Below, in pieces: positions 7,640-16,622 of a stretch of 64,000 nt of DNA. The position numbers and the translations under genes are program-made. The stretch is from Halobaculum gomorrense (lineage in GTDB: Archaea > Halobacteriota > Halobacteria > Halobacteriales > Haloferacaceae): the NCBI RefSeq assembly GCF_900129775.1, contig NZ_FQWV01000009.1, positions 29,804-93,803 on the forward strand. The letters are read 5' to 3'. Positions within the stretch are counted from its first letter, which is position 1; the number at the start of each line of letters is the position of its first letter. Below the pieces are notes generated by a model, which ran no database searches, had not been told where the DNA came from, and worked only from the letters and a program-made list of their open reading frames with translations.

Positions 7640-8386
7640 ATGACCGTCGTCGCCGTCCTTGCGGACCCGCCTCGCCCCGGACTCGCCTTGCCCGATATCG
7701 CCGAGACGACGCCGCTGTCGGCCGCGGGGGCCGCTGACCTGTACGCGGCAAGCCTCAAGGACACGTTCCGCGCCGTCGAGCGCTCGGGCGGTGACCTGCT
7801 CGTCAACTACCGTCCGGACGAGCTCCTCCCCAACGAGTACGTCACCGACACCGACAGCGAGGCCGAACTGCGTGCGCTCGCCGGCGATGCACTCGACGAC
7901 GTGACCGAGGCGCGCTTCGAGCCGCAGGTCGGCTCGACGCTGTCGGCGCGCGCGGGCAACACCGCGACCCACCTCCTTCGCGAGGAGGGCGTCGACTCGG
8001 TCGCGGTGGCTCGCGGCACCGCCCCCCTGCTCACCCGGACGGTGATAGACTCGGCGGCCATGAAGCTCCGGCAGAACCAGACCGTCCTCGGCCCGTCGAC
8101 GCGCGGGCGGACGTACTACGCGGGCTTCACCGCGCCTATCGACTACGCCGACGCCTTCGAGGGGGCAGAACTGAAGACACTCGTCGACCGCGCGAACGAC
8201 GCCGGCCACCGCGTCGAGTTCCTCTCGATGCACGTCAGCGTCGAGACCGCAGCCGACCTGCGCGACCTCCTGCCGGTGGTGTGGAGCCGGATCGAAACCG
8301 AGCGGGTCGTGCCCGAGCACACCGCGACGTTCGTCCACGAGCACGGGCTGCGCGTGCGCGACGGCGCGGTCGTCGTCGACGGGTGA
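7640..8386 (+). CDS. DUF2064-like (GT-A / nucleotidyltransferase-fold) protein
   Basis: 248 residues from ATG 7640. The N-terminal strand MTVVAVLADPPRPG, the middle QVGSTLSARAGNTATHLLREEG followed by VAVARGTAPLL, and the later VLGPSTRGRTYYAGF resemble in order the conserved blocks of DUF2064 proteins (QGDLGERM-like, then GSDxPxL-like, then GPAxxGGYYLLG-like). These are small GT-A-fold proteins related to MobA/CofC nucleotidyltransferases and glycosyltransferases. Several acidic metal-binding positions are replaced here (RGTAP instead of SDxP), so catalytic activity is uncertain. It is divergent from the 72-aa membrane protein. Confidence 0.6.
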   Translation: MTVVAVLADPPRPGLALPDIAETTPLSAAGAADLYAASLKDTFRAVERSGGDLLVNYRPDELLPNEYVTDTDSEAELRALAGDALDDVTEARFEPQVGSTLSARAGNTATHLLREEGVDSVAVARGTAPLLTRTVIDSAAMKLRQNQTVLGPSTRGRTYYAGFTAPIDYADAFEGAELKTLVDRANDAGHRVEFLSMHVSVETAADLRDLLPVVWSRIETERVVPEHTATFVHEHGLRVRDGAVVVDG

Positions 8387-8450
8387 GCCGGCGTCGGCGC
8401 CGGCGGCCGACCGTTAGGACTTAGATGCAGACCGCGAAAGGACGACTCGT

Positions 8451-8532
8451 GGTGGGGTGGCAGAGTGGCCTATTGCGTCTGCCTTGAAAGCAGATGGCGC
8501 AAGCCTCCTGGGTTCGAATCCCAGCCCCACCG
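8451..8532 (+). tRNA. tRNA-Ser (anticodon UGA)
   Basis: 82 nt. The acceptor arm pairs GGTGGGG (8451-8457) with CCCCACC (8525-8531), followed by discriminator G, the serine identity base. The anticodon arm has the loop CTTGAAA between TCTGC and GCAGA, giving TGA. A long variable arm (GGCGCAAGCC region) and a T-arm with loop TTCGAAT complete a class II tRNA. CCA is not encoded and no intron is seen. Confidence 0.96.
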
Positions 8533-8590
8533 AACTTCTCGACGGCGACGAGGTCCGATGCGCGACGACGTGTGAGCGGTGCGACCGCCG

Positions 8591-9025
8591 CTACAGGAAC
8601 TGCCCGGCGACATACCGCCAGAGGCCAAGCGACACCGAGCCGACGACCAACATCACGACCGCGAAGGTGATCGCGACGCCGCCGTCGACGATCGGCGTCG
8701 CGCGGATGATCAGACCGATGACGGCCGCGGGGATCCACGACCGGACCGCCAGCGGCACCGACGCTTTCGCCGATTCGACGGCGCCGGCGGAGTAGGCGCC
8801 GATCAGCGGCGCGGCGACGACCCAGCCGAGGAGGAACGGCGCCGCCACGGTCAGCAGCGCGAGCACGTCGCCCGCGCCCGACGGGGGGAGCGGGACGGTT
8901 CCGTGCCGGAGCGTGCCGACGTAAATGAACGCGACAATAATGAGCAGGTCGCCGACCGCGAGCGGGAGCGCGGCGCGGTCGAGCCGGTTCGCGAGGAACG
9001 AGTCCGAGCCCGTGTCCGTTGCCAT
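8591..9025 (-). CDS. DUF3054 family membrane protein
   Basis: 144 residues with four predicted membrane segments. The start LPLAVGDLLIIVAFIYVGTLRHGTVP matches the DUF3054 hallmark (a GDL motif followed by an FxxxGxxxHG-like motif), and the second half has PFLLGWVVAAPLIGAY and AVRSWIPAAVIGLIIR. The function of DUF3054 is unknown; bacterial and archaeal members are small integral membrane proteins. It lies between tRNA-Ser and the methyltransferase gene, both separated by ordinary short gaps. Confidence 0.85.
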   Translation of the reverse strand: MATDTGSDSFLANRLDRAALPLAVGDLLIIVAFIYVGTLRHGTVPLPPSGAGDVLALLTVAAPFLLGWVVAAPLIGAYSAGAVESAKASVPLAVRSWIPAAVIGLIIRATPIVDGGVAITFAVVMLVVGSVSLGLWRYVAGQFL

Positions 9026-9086
9026 ACCCGCCCGTTCGTCCGGTCCGGCTTAACGCCCGCGTTCCGCGGTCGGCCTCACGTCGGCG

Positions 9087-9671
9087 CTATGCACTCGGCT
9101 TCACGCCGGCGGCGGTGTACCCGAATCCCGGGTCGACGACGTGGCCGCGCAGTCCCGCGTCGTCGAACACGGCGGCGAGCGCGTCCGCGGCGAAGAACCG
9201 CGAGTCCATGCCCGCGACCGACTCCAACGCCGCAAGCGCCCGCCCGCGGCGCGTCGACGGGTCGAACTCGCGGACGACGAGCACGCCGCCCGGCGCCAGC
9301 GTGCGGGCGACCTCCCGGACCGCCGCCTCAGGGTCGGGGAAGTGGTGGAGCGCGTCGGTGACGACGACCGCGTCGACGCCCGCGTCGCGGACCGGGAGGG
9401 TCGCGGCGTCGGCCCGCACCGCCGCGAGCCCGTCGTCGCGGGCGCGCCGGAGCATCCCCGCGGAGTAGTCGACGACGGTCGCGTCGATCCCCAGATCCCG
9501 GAGCGTTCGACTCGCGCGCCCGGTCCCGCCGCCCAGGTCCACGACGCGTTCGATCGGGCGGTGCGCGAATGCCAGCCCCGCGCGCAGGTCCTCGGCGTGG
9601 GCGGGCGGCATAGCGGCGTCGTACAGGGGGGCGATACGGTCGAAGAACCCCACGTCGCCGTGACCGAACAT
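9087..9671 (-). CDS. class I SAM-dependent methyltransferase
   Basis: 194 residues from ATG 9671 (MFGHGDVGFFDRIAPLYD). Motif I is VVDLGGGTGRASR (about 43-55), motif II region ATVVDYSAGML, and VVTDALHHFPDPEAAVREVARTL is the post-I/motif IV-V block of UbiE/COQ5-like methyltransferases. The N-terminal 'FFDRIAPLYD' is also typical of that group. The substrate is unknown. It is divergent from the GNAT gene, with starts 67 bp apart. Confidence 0.9.
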   Translation of the reverse strand: MFGHGDVGFFDRIAPLYDAAMPPAHAEDLRAGLAFAHRPIERVVDLGGGTGRASRTLRDLGIDATVVDYSAGMLRRARDDGLAAVRADAATLPVRDAGVDAVVVTDALHHFPDPEAAVREVARTLAPGGVLVVREFDPSTRRGRALAALESVAGMDSRFFAADALAAVFDDAGLRGHVVDPGFGYTAAGVKPSA

Positions 9672-9737
9672 GCCCGGATCGAGAGGATGCGAGGGGTTAG
9701 TCGTGGCGCTGAAGTCCCAGCCGCACGTAGTCGACGT

Positions 9738-10391
9738 GTGGAGTTTCGACTGCTCGGGTGGCCCGAGGACGGCGTCGTCGTCCGCCTCGACCACCGGGAG
9801 TACGCCTACGCCGGGAAGTTCGTCATGTCGAGCACTGGAAAGGTCGTCGCGATCGACGGCGAGGACGGCGATACCGACGACAGCACCGACGGCCGCGCCG
9901 GCGACGGCGATACGGTCGACGGCACTGGCGACGGGTCCGCGGAGTTCCGGATCCCGGACGACCCGAAGCGCGAGTACGTCGAACCCGCCGGCGCGGTGGC
10001 GTTCAACGAGGACCGCAGCGACGCGGGCGCGCTGTGGCTCCGCTACGTCACCGTCCGCCGCGAGCGACGCGGCGAGGGGATCGGCCCGCGGCTGTGCGCG
10101 TTCGTCGTCGCCCGCGCCGCCGACCGCGGCTACGAGCGCGTCCGCATCGCCGTCAACAACGCCTACAGCTACGAGGCGCTTCACAAGGCCGGCTTCGCGT
10201 GGACCGGCCGCGAGACGGGCATCGCGGAGCTCGTGTTGGAGCGACCCGCTCGCGGGTCCGCGACCGTCGATCCGACCACCTACTGCGAGGGGCTAGCGAC
10301 CATCGGCGCCCGCGACGACGTGGACGACGACGAGCGGGCGTTCGCCGAGCGGAAGCGCGATCGCGGGCCGCCACCGGTCGACCTCCGCTGA
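9738..10391 (+). CDS. GNAT family N-acetyltransferase
   Basis: 217 residues from GTG 9738. The acetyl-CoA-binding motif A is clear: LRYVTVRRERRGEGIGPRL (R-x-x-G-x-G/A form), followed by the helix and the strand RVRIAVNNAYSYEALHKAGF that closes the GNAT fold. An Asp/Gly-rich low-complexity insert (about residues 40-70) lies between the first strands. Substrate unknown. The fen gene follows 60 bp downstream on the same strand. It shares a 66-bp intergenic region with the divergent methyltransferase. Confidence 0.85.
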   Translation: MEFRLLGWPEDGVVVRLDHREYAYAGKFVMSSTGKVVAIDGEDGDTDDSTDGRAGDGDTVDGTGDGSAEFRIPDDPKREYVEPAGAVAFNEDRSDAGALWLRYVTVRRERRGEGIGPRLCAFVVARAADRGYERVRIAVNNAYSYEALHKAGFAWTGRETGIAELVLERPARGSATVDPTTYCEGLATIGARDDVDDDERAFAERKRDRGPPPVDLR

Positions 10392-10451
10392 GCGACCGCG
10401 AATCGCGCTTGACTCGGGAGCTTCAAACGCCGCCGCCTCCATGCCCCGACA

Positions 10452-11429
10452 ATGGGAAACGCGGACCTGCGTGACATCGCACACATCGAGGAGGTCGCGT
10501 TCGAGGACCTCTCCGGGGTGGTCGCGGTCGACGCCCACAACTGGCTGTACCGCTACCTCACGACGACGGTCAAGTTCACCAGCGACCGCCGCTACACCAC
10601 CGAGGAGGGCGAGGAGGTCGCGAACCTCATCGGCATCGTGCAGGGCCTCCCGAAGTTCCTCGACAACGACCTCACGCCGGTGTTCGTCTTCGACGGCGGC
10701 GTCACGGACCTGAAGGACGACGAGGTGGCAAAGCGCCGCAAGGCGCGCGAGCGGGCCCAAGAGCGCAAGGAGGAGGCCGAGGAGCGCGGCGACGCTGTCG
10801 AGGTCGCGCGCCTGGACGCGCGCACCCAGCGGCTCACGGACACGATTCACGAGACCTCCCGGGAGCTGCTGCGTCTGCTCGACGTGCCGGTCGTCGAGGC
10901 GCCCGCGGAGGGGGAGGCCCAGTGCGCGTACATGAACCGCGTCGGCGACGCCGACTACTCGGGCAGCGAGGACTACGACACGATGCTGTTTGGCGGCCCG
11001 CGCACGCTCCGACAGCTCACCTCGAAGGGGAGCCCCGAGCTGATGGACCTGGAGGCGACGCTCGCGGACCACGACATTACCTACGAGCAACTGGTCGACG
11101 TGGCGATGCTGTGCGGCACCGATTTCAACGAGGGCGTCCGCGGAATCGGCCCGAAGACGGCGCTGAAGGCGGTGACGGAACACGGCGACCTGTTCTCCGT
11201 GCTTTCGGCGCGCGACGCCGAGATTCCGGACGCCGAGCGCATCCGCGAGTTCTTCCACTCGCCGCCCGTCTCCGACGACTACGAGGTCGACACGACGATC
11301 ACGCCCGACGTGGCCGCCGCCCGCGCGTACGTCGTCGACGAGTGGGAGGTCGACCCCGACGAGGTCGAACGCGGCTTCGAGCGCATCGAGGGGGCGCTCA
11401 CGCAGACCGGACTCGACGACTGGACGTGA
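10452..11429 (+). CDS. fen: flap endonuclease 1
   Basis: 325 residues. FEN-1 removes 5' flaps during Okazaki-fragment maturation and base-excision repair, working with PCNA. Metal-ligand motifs are present: Asp27 in VVAVDAHNW, Asp81 in FVFDGG, Glu153/Glu155 in [12 protein letters not shown], Asp174/Asp176 in [12 protein letters not shown], and a further Asp in [18 protein letters not shown], which is also the helix-hairpin-helix. The last residues QTGLDDWT resemble a PCNA-interacting peptide (Q-x-x-L-x-x-W-x), cut short after the first aromatic. The start is ATG 10452. Confidence 0.96.
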   Translation: MGNADLRDIAHIEEVAFEDLSGVVAVDAHNWLYRYLTTTVKFTSDRRYTTEEGEEVANLIGIVQGLPKFLDNDLTPVFVFDGGVTDLKDDEVAKRRKARERAQERKEEAEERGDAVEVARLDARTQRLTDTIHETSRELLRLLDVPVVEAPAEGEAQCAYMNRVGDADYSGSEDYDTMLFGGPRTLRQLTSKGSPELMDLEATLADHDITYEQLVDVAMLCGTDFNEGVRGIGPKTALKAVTEHGDLFSVLSARDAEIPDAERIREFFHSPPVSDDYEVDTTITPDVAAARAYVVDEWEVDPDEVERGFERIEGALTQTGLDDWT

Positions 11430-11524
11430 GCGAGCCCTCGCGACCCCGAACGCTCGCAGACAGGGACGCCGCCCGCGGTCGGATCCGATGGCATTAACAC
11501 ACCGCGCCGGGTAGCTGGTGATGC

Positions 11525-11599
11525 GCTCGGTTGGTGTAGTCCGGCCAATCATGTTGGCCTTTCGAGCCGACGACCAGGGTTCAAATCCCTGACCGAGCA
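11525..11599 (+). tRNA. tRNA-Glu (anticodon UUC)
   Basis: 75 nt. Acceptor GCTCGGT (11525-11531) pairs with ACCGAGC (11592-11598), discriminator A at 11599. The anticodon stem TTGGC/GCCGA encloses CTTTCGA, giving TTC. The T-arm is CAGGG-TTCAAAT-CCCTG. CCA is not encoded. A TATA-like CATTAA at 11492-11497 lies about 28-33 nt upstream of the 5' end. Confidence 0.96.
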
Positions 11600-11781
11600 C
11601 TACAGCGAGCGTCGAAGACGCGAGCGAAGCGCGCAGGGAGGGATTCTGAAGTAGACGGGACGCAGCGACCGAGCGGAGCGAGGGCGACCGTCTCGGCGTG
11701 GTGCACATCCCTGCCTGAGCGAGCATCCGCGTTCTCGCCGCCGGCCCAACCCGATCCGACCAGAGCCGCGCGGTCACCGAG
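11600..11781. other. GC-rich spacer after tRNA-Glu with GAGCGAAGCG-type repeats
   Basis: 182 bp without a gene. It holds repeated motifs of the GCGAGCGAAGCGCG and CCGAGCGGAGCGAGG kind, common beside haloarchaeal genes, and a short stretch at 11707-11724 (ATCCCTGCCTGAGCGAGC) that partly resembles the tRNA 3' end. No coding potential is seen. Confidence 0.4.
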
Positions 11782-13212
11782 CTACAACCGGACCATCGGC
11801 TCCGGGTAGTCGACGCCGAGCTCCACCCCGTGTTCGGCCTGTTCCTGATCACTCAGCGTCCACGGTTCATGCACACGGTCGGCCGGCAAGTCGCCGAGCT
11901 CCGGAAGCCAGTGCGTGACGTACTCGCCCTCCGAGTCGTACCGCCGCGCCTGGCTCACCACGTCGAACGAGCGGTCCCGCGAGTCGTTCCCGACGCCGGC
12001 GATGTACGCCCAGTTGCCGTAGTTGGAGGCGGCGTCGTAGTCGACCAGCTGCGTCTCGAAGTAGGCGGCCCCGCGGCGCCAGTCGACCCGGAGGTCGTTG
12101 GCGAGAAACGAGGCGGCGTTCTGCCGACCCCGGTTGCTCATGTAGCCCGTGGCGTTCAACTCCTGCATGTTGGCATCGACGAACGGGACCCCGGTCTCGC
12201 CGGCGGCCCACCGCTCGAACGCCGACTCGTCGTCCCGCCAGTCGATGTCCTCCCGCTCGCGGATGCCCTCCCTCGCGAAGTACTGGCCGCCGTGTTTTGG
12301 CACCTGGAACTGGAAGAAGTCGCGCCAGCGGAGCTCGAACAGCAGCCAGTACGTCGAGTCGTTCGACACGCGCAGGTCCTCGTAGCGGTCCACCTCCGCG
12401 GCGACTCGGCGGGGAGACAGACAGCCCTCGTTGAGCCACGCCGAGAGCTTCGAGGAGTACCCCTCCCCCAGCAGGCCGTTGCGCGTCTCCTTGTACTCGC
12501 GGAGCCGGTCGGCCTCCCAGACGTACCGCTCCAGGCGGTCGAGTCCGGCCGCCTCGCCCCCCTCGAACGTGAGTACGCCCCGCTCGTCCGGGCGCCTCGC
12601 CTCGACGCCGAGCGTCTCCGGGTCCGGGAGCTCGCCCGCGCCGACGGCGTCGACGGGCCCAGCCGGGAGCGCGGGGGTACCGAGGGTGTCGCGGACGGTC
12701 GAGTCGGCCTCGACGCGCTTGCGGAACGTCGTGTACGTGTCCGGCACCTCGGTGTACGCCATCGGGAGGTCGTTGATGTGGTGGAGCGTGTGCCCCCAGT
12801 GCCGCCTGGCGGCCACGTCGAGCGCCGCGAGCTCGCGCTTCACAGCGTTCTCGACGGCCGTCTCCTCGGGCGCCGGGACGGTGTGGAAGTGGACCGAGTC
12901 GGCGTCGACCGCCGACGCCACCGCCGGCACCACCCGCTCGGGGCGGTCGTGACGGACGACGAGGTCGGACCCCCGCTCGCGGAGTCGCTCTCGGAGGTCG
13001 GCGACCGACTCCAGGCGGAAGCGCGTCCGGTGTGGTCCCGTCTTCTGGAATCGGAAGGAGCCGCGTCCGCCGTACTCCCGCTCGTCGTAGTCGTCGGGAG
13101 CGAACGCGTACACTGGGAGCACCTCGTCGGCTACGGCGGCCTCGGTCAGCGCCTCGTTGTCGTGGACGCGGAGGTCCCGGCGAAACCAGACGACCGCGGT
13201 GGAGTGGGTCAC
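11782..13212 (-). CDS. DASH-family cryptochrome / photolyase
   Basis: 476 residues, soluble flavoprotein of the photolyase/cryptochrome family. The N-terminal half is the Rossmann-like photolyase domain (WFRRDLRVHDNEAL). DASH-specific blocks follow: YKETRNGLLGEGYSSKLSAW, RVSNDSTYWLLFELRWRDFF, the FAD-binding NATGYMSNRGRQNAASFL, and DYDAASNYGNWAYIAGVGND. DASH proteins bind FAD and usually repair cyclobutane dimers in single-stranded or looped DNA; some are thought to act as light sensors. The family assignment is secure, the physiological role is not. A canonical CPD photolyase is also in the window at 59106. Confidence 0.93.
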   Translation of the reverse strand: MTHSTAVVWFRRDLRVHDNEALTEAAVADEVLPVYAFAPDDYDEREYGGRGSFRFQKTGPHRTRFRLESVADLRERLRERGSDLVVRHDRPERVVPAVASAVDADSVHFHTVPAPEETAVENAVKRELAALDVAARRHWGHTLHHINDLPMAYTEVPDTYTTFRKRVEADSTVRDTLGTPALPAGPVDAVGAGELPDPETLGVEARRPDERGVLTFEGGEAAGLDRLERYVWEADRLREYKETRNGLLGEGYSSKLSAWLNEGCLSPRRVAAEVDRYEDLRVSNDSTYWLLFELRWRDFFQFQVPKHGGQYFAREGIREREDIDWRDDESAFERWAAGETGVPFVDANMQELNATGYMSNRGRQNAASFLANDLRVDWRRGAAYFETQLVDYDAASNYGNWAYIAGVGNDSRDRSFDVVSQARRYDSEGEYVTHWLPELGDLPADRVHEPWTLSDQEQAEHGVELGVDYPEPMVRL

Positions 13213-13291
13213 GGATACAGCAGGGGCGCCAGCGGCAAGAACTCACGGGCCGGACGGGGAGTCACTGTGGGGACCGTCTGCGACGGCGCGG

Positions 13292-15283
13292 TCAGGCCAG
13301 CCACTCCTCGGGCGTGGTGTCGTAGTCGACATCGTCGGCGGCGATCTGCTCGGCCAGATCGGGCTCCAGCGCGTGCCGCTCGACCGTCTCTCCGTCGTAG
13401 CGGAGCCGGATCGGCACCTCGTCGCCGCGGGGCTCGCGGCCGCGGCGGCGGGCGACCTCGACCTCGTGGTCGTCGTACTCGGTGACGATCGTCGCGAGGT
13501 TCACCGGCCGTCCCCACAGTTCGAACACACGTTCGAGCGTCCGTTTCGCCTGCTCGATATCGAGCGCGACGCCGTTGTAGCGGTGCCCAAGCAGCAGCTC
13601 GCCCCGGTTGTCGTAGTTGCCGTCGTACACCGCGACGGTCGGCTTCCCGAAGTTGGTGAACCGCAGGAGGAGCTTGCGCTTCACGTCGTCGGGGTCGACG
13701 CTGGCGACCCGGTACTCCTCGGCGGCCTCGGAGTACTCGTAGGTGAAGTAGTTGCCCTCGACGACGAACTCCTCGGTGAGGAACTCGTCGATGAACGTCA
13801 CGTCGTTGTGGCTCTCGCGCACCTCGCGCATGCGCGCCCAGCCGGCACCGTAGTCGACGTCCGCGAGCGCCGATTCCACGTCCGGATACACCTCGTCGTC
13901 GAACATGTACCGGGCGACCCGCTCTAGCTCACCGCGACCGATCCGTTCGAGGAAGCCGCGGTTGGCGGGCTTGGCCAGCGAGAAGTGGCGCTCGCACAGC
14001 CCCTCGTAGGTGAGGACGGCCCACGGGTACGCGTCGGCGTCGAGATCGCCCGCCGTCGCCCGCGCGAGCGCCTCGGCGTCGACGCGGGGGTCCTCGGGGT
14101 CCATGTCATCAAGCGTGTCCCCGGTGACGCCCGCGATCTCCGGGTCCGGTTCGAGTGTCGCCGCGACCTCGTCGAAGTCGATCACGTCGTGGAAGTTGCG
14201 CCACGTGACCCCCTCGACGCGCAGCAGCTTGTCGACGACCTCGCGGCGGTTCGCGCCGTTCTCGACGTACCGCCAGATCTCGAACCCCAGCTTGTAGGGA
14301 TTGAGCCCCGGCGACCCCAGCACCCGCGCCATGTGGTCGGCGTAGGTGACGAACTCGTCGTCGCCCGCGAACCGCTCGTCGCCCATCATCAGCGACTCGA
14401 AGTAACTCGCCCACCCCTCGTTCATCACCTTCGTCATGCGCTGGGGCGCAAAGTAGTACGCCTCCCGGCGTAGGACCTCGATCACCTCGTCCATCCACGG
14501 TTCGCGCTCGACGGCCTTCCCCTCCGACTCGTCGAACCGCGTGCCGTGCTCGCGGAGGTACGCGAGCACGTCCGGGCGCGGCTCGGGCAGGGGCTCGCGG
14601 TCGCGCTGGTCGTCGACCCACTCGGGGTCGAACACCTGGTCGCGCACCTCCGCGGACAGCCCGAGCCGGTCGAGGCGCTCCTCGATGTCCGTCAGTTCCT
14701 CCGCCAGGTCCTCGTCGCCGCCGCGCTCGGCCGCAAGCGCGCGATGCTGGTCGATGGTGTCCTCGACGCACAGCACGGCGTCGATGAGTCGCTCGACGTC
14801 CTCGCGGTCGATCTCGGGGTCCGCCGCGTACCCCGCGATCGTCTCGGCGTGCTGTTCGAGCATCGCGGCGGCGTCCGGGTCCTCGCGGTCGCCGGCGAAG
14901 CGGCCGAACCACTCGTTGTTGCGGAAGAAGTCCGCGTGCGCCTCGACGTGGGTGATGACGGCCTTCTGGTCGGCCGGCGCGTTCGACTCCTGGAGGAACG
15001 CGTGACAGGGGTTGTCGTTGTTGACGATCTCGAACGCCTTCCCCATCCCGAAGGTGTCCTGCTTGCGCTGGCGGTCGTACTTCATCCCCCACCGCCAGTG
15101 CGGGTACCGCGTCTGGAACCCGTCGTAGGCGATGAGCTCGTTCATCTCGTCGTGGGTCACGACCCAGTAGTTCACCGGGTACGGGCGGAGCCCGAGCCTC
15201 TCGGCCAGCTCTCTGGCGCGCTCGGCTGGCTCCGCCAGTTCCGCGGCGACGCGGCGGGTCGCGACTCTGTCGTCATGGATCAT
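13292..15283 (-). CDS. SpoVR family protein
   Basis: 663 residues. SpoVR (E. coli YcgB) is named for Bacillus spore cortex formation, but its biochemical function is unknown. Family hallmarks are visible near the N-terminus: YPVNYWVVTHDEMNELIAY, YPHWRWGMKYDRQRK, KAFEIVNNDNPCHAFLQES and HVEAHADFFRNNEWF. Further on, 'PQRMTKVMNEGWASYFESLM' is a strongly conserved block. The length is longer than many bacterial members (about 470-520 aa), with an extended acidic C-terminal part. It is the last gene of the operon, 4 nt after the DUF444 gene stop, and follows two PrkA-type kinases. Some family members have been suggested to be metal-dependent because of the conserved His residues. Confidence 0.93.
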   Translation of the reverse strand: MIHDDRVATRRVAAELAEPAERARELAERLGLRPYPVNYWVVTHDEMNELIAYDGFQTRYPHWRWGMKYDRQRKQDTFGMGKAFEIVNNDNPCHAFLQESNAPADQKAVITHVEAHADFFRNNEWFGRFAGDREDPDAAAMLEQHAETIAGYAADPEIDREDVERLIDAVLCVEDTIDQHRALAAERGGDEDLAEELTDIEERLDRLGLSAEVRDQVFDPEWVDDQRDREPLPEPRPDVLAYLREHGTRFDESEGKAVEREPWMDEVIEVLRREAYYFAPQRMTKVMNEGWASYFESLMMGDERFAGDDEFVTYADHMARVLGSPGLNPYKLGFEIWRYVENGANRREVVDKLLRVEGVTWRNFHDVIDFDEVAATLEPDPEIAGVTGDTLDDMDPEDPRVDAEALARATAGDLDADAYPWAVLTYEGLCERHFSLAKPANRGFLERIGRGELERVARYMFDDEVYPDVESALADVDYGAGWARMREVRESHNDVTFIDEFLTEEFVVEGNYFTYEYSEAAEEYRVASVDPDDVKRKLLLRFTNFGKPTVAVYDGNYDNRGELLLGHRYNGVALDIEQAKRTLERVFELWGRPVNLATIVTEYDDHEVEVARRRGREPRGDEVPIRLRYDGETVERHALEPDLAEQIAADDVDYDTTPEEWLA

Positions 15284-15287
15284 GAGT

Positions 15288-16622
15288 TCACTCCTCGGTC
15301 CCCTCCGTCGAGAGGATCGTTCGGATCGCGTCGGTCACGTCCTCGGGGCCGCCGACGCGCGCGACGACGACGTCGTCGCGGTCGGCCAGCTCCCGCTCGA
15401 TCTCCTCGGCGTGGGTGGCGTTGATTGTGTTGCCGCCGGGCTGGGTCTCCACGTAGGCGTGGAGGTTCGCCGGGATCTCCCGCATCAGCGGGACGACGTT
15501 CTCGACGGTGTCGTTGCTGGAGTTCTCCGAGTCGCCGGCGGCGAACACGTAGCGGTTCCAGTCGCTGAACGGGTACTCCTCGAGGATCTCGGCGGCCAGC
15601 TCGTAGGCGCTGGAGATGCGCGTGCCCCCGCCCGAGCGGATGCCGAAGAACTCCCCGCGCTCGACCTCCCACGCGTCGGCGTCGTGGGCGACGTAGCGGA
15701 ACTCGGCCTCGTCGTACTTCCCCGTGAGGTACCAGTCCAGCGGCGTGAACGTCCGCTCGACCAGCTCGCGCTTCGTCTTGCGCATCGAGCCGGACACGTC
15801 GCGGATGTTGACGACCACGACGTTCTTCTGTTTCTTTTCGATCACCTCCGGCTGGCGGTAGCGCTCGTCCTCGCGGCGGAACGGCACGTCGCGCAGGCCG
15901 TCCCGCCGGATGCGCGCGCTGACGGGGTCGCGCTCGACGCGCTCGGCGAACTCGTCGAAGGAGGCGTACTCGTCGAGCGAGACGCCCTCCTCGGCGATGT
16001 CGTTCATCGCCTCGCGGACCCACGCCAGCGAGACGAGCACGTTCTCCGCGCGGCAGAACTCGAACACGTCGCGGGCGTCGGCGCCGGCGACGCGGCACGC
16101 CTCCCGGACGTACGCCTCGTCGAAGTCGGTCGCGAGCTTCCGCTTGAGCCCGCGTTTGAACAGCTGCTCGAAGTCGAGCGTGGAGTTCGGGCCCGCGCGC
16201 GTCAGCTCGGTGAAGTCGCCCTCCACCTCCTCGACGACGCGCTTGCCCTTCGGCTCCAGATCCAGTCCCAGCTCCTCGTCGAGCTCCCGGGCGAACTCCT
16301 CGGGGTCCATCTCGTAGTAGCCGTGCTCGCCGCCCTCCTCGCCGGGGTCGCCCTCCTCGTCGCCCTCGCCGTCGGCGTCCCCGGGGTCGCCAGGCACGTC
16401 AACGGGCTGGCCCGGCTCCGGCGTCCCACCGTCGCCCTGGCCGACGCCGCCCATGTCGCGCCTGTCGTACTCGAACGACGGGAGGTCGACGAGCTTCACC
16501 GGGATGCGGACGGCGTCGTGCGAGGAGCCCGAGAGGTCGCCCTCGCGGATGAACTCCGCGAGGTCGGGGCGCCGCTCGTCGCCGATCTCGCGGAACCGTT
16601 CGAGGTCCTCCCTCAGTCCCAT
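15288..16622 (-). CDS. DUF444 (YeaH/YhbH-like) VWA-domain protein
   Basis: 444 residues from ATG 16622. The N-terminal part has [17 protein letters not shown] followed by an Asp/Gly/Glu-rich linker. The second half is a von Willebrand A-like domain with the MIDAS start [16 protein letters not shown] and the [13 protein letters not shown] block. The family-typical SDGDNW loop is replaced by GDSENSSND. YeaH in E. coli is encoded beside the YeaG (PrkA) kinase and YcgB (SpoVR), and the three act together in starvation and stress responses. The start codon overlaps the end of prkA2 by 10 nt, which indicates translational coupling. Function probably as scaffold or adaptor for the kinases (inference). 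Confidence 0.92.
   Translation of the reverse strand: MGLREDLERFREIGDERRPDLAEFIREGDLSGSSHDAVRIPVKLVDLPSFEYDRRDMGGVGQGDGGTPEPGQPVDVPGDPGDADGEGDEEGDPGEEGGEHGYYEMDPEEFARELDEELGLDLEPKGKRVVEEVEGDFTELTRAGPNSTLDFEQLFKRGLKRKLATDFDEAYVREACRVAGADARDVFEFCRAENVLVSLAWVREAMNDIAEEGVSLDEYASFDEFAERVERDPVSARIRRDGLRDVPFRREDERYRQPEVIEKKQKNVVVVNIRDVSGSMRKTKRELVERTFTPLDWYLTGKYDEAEFRYVAHDADAWEVERGEFFGIRSGGGTRISSAYELAAEILEEYPFSDWNRYVFAAGDSENSSNDTVENVVPLMREIPANLHAYVETQPGGNTINATHAEEIERELADRDDVVVARVGGPEDVTDAIRTILSTEGTEE

Noticed and set aside
11600..11760. GAGCGAAGCG-type repeats after tRNA-Glu as a CRISPR or mobile element
   Set aside because: Repeats are short, irregularly spaced and without regular spacers. They are common GC-rich motifs in haloarchaea.
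11830..13485. 551-codon plus-strand frame opposite the DASH cryptochrome
   Set aside because: Shadow frame; the cryptochrome on the other strand has complete family motifs.
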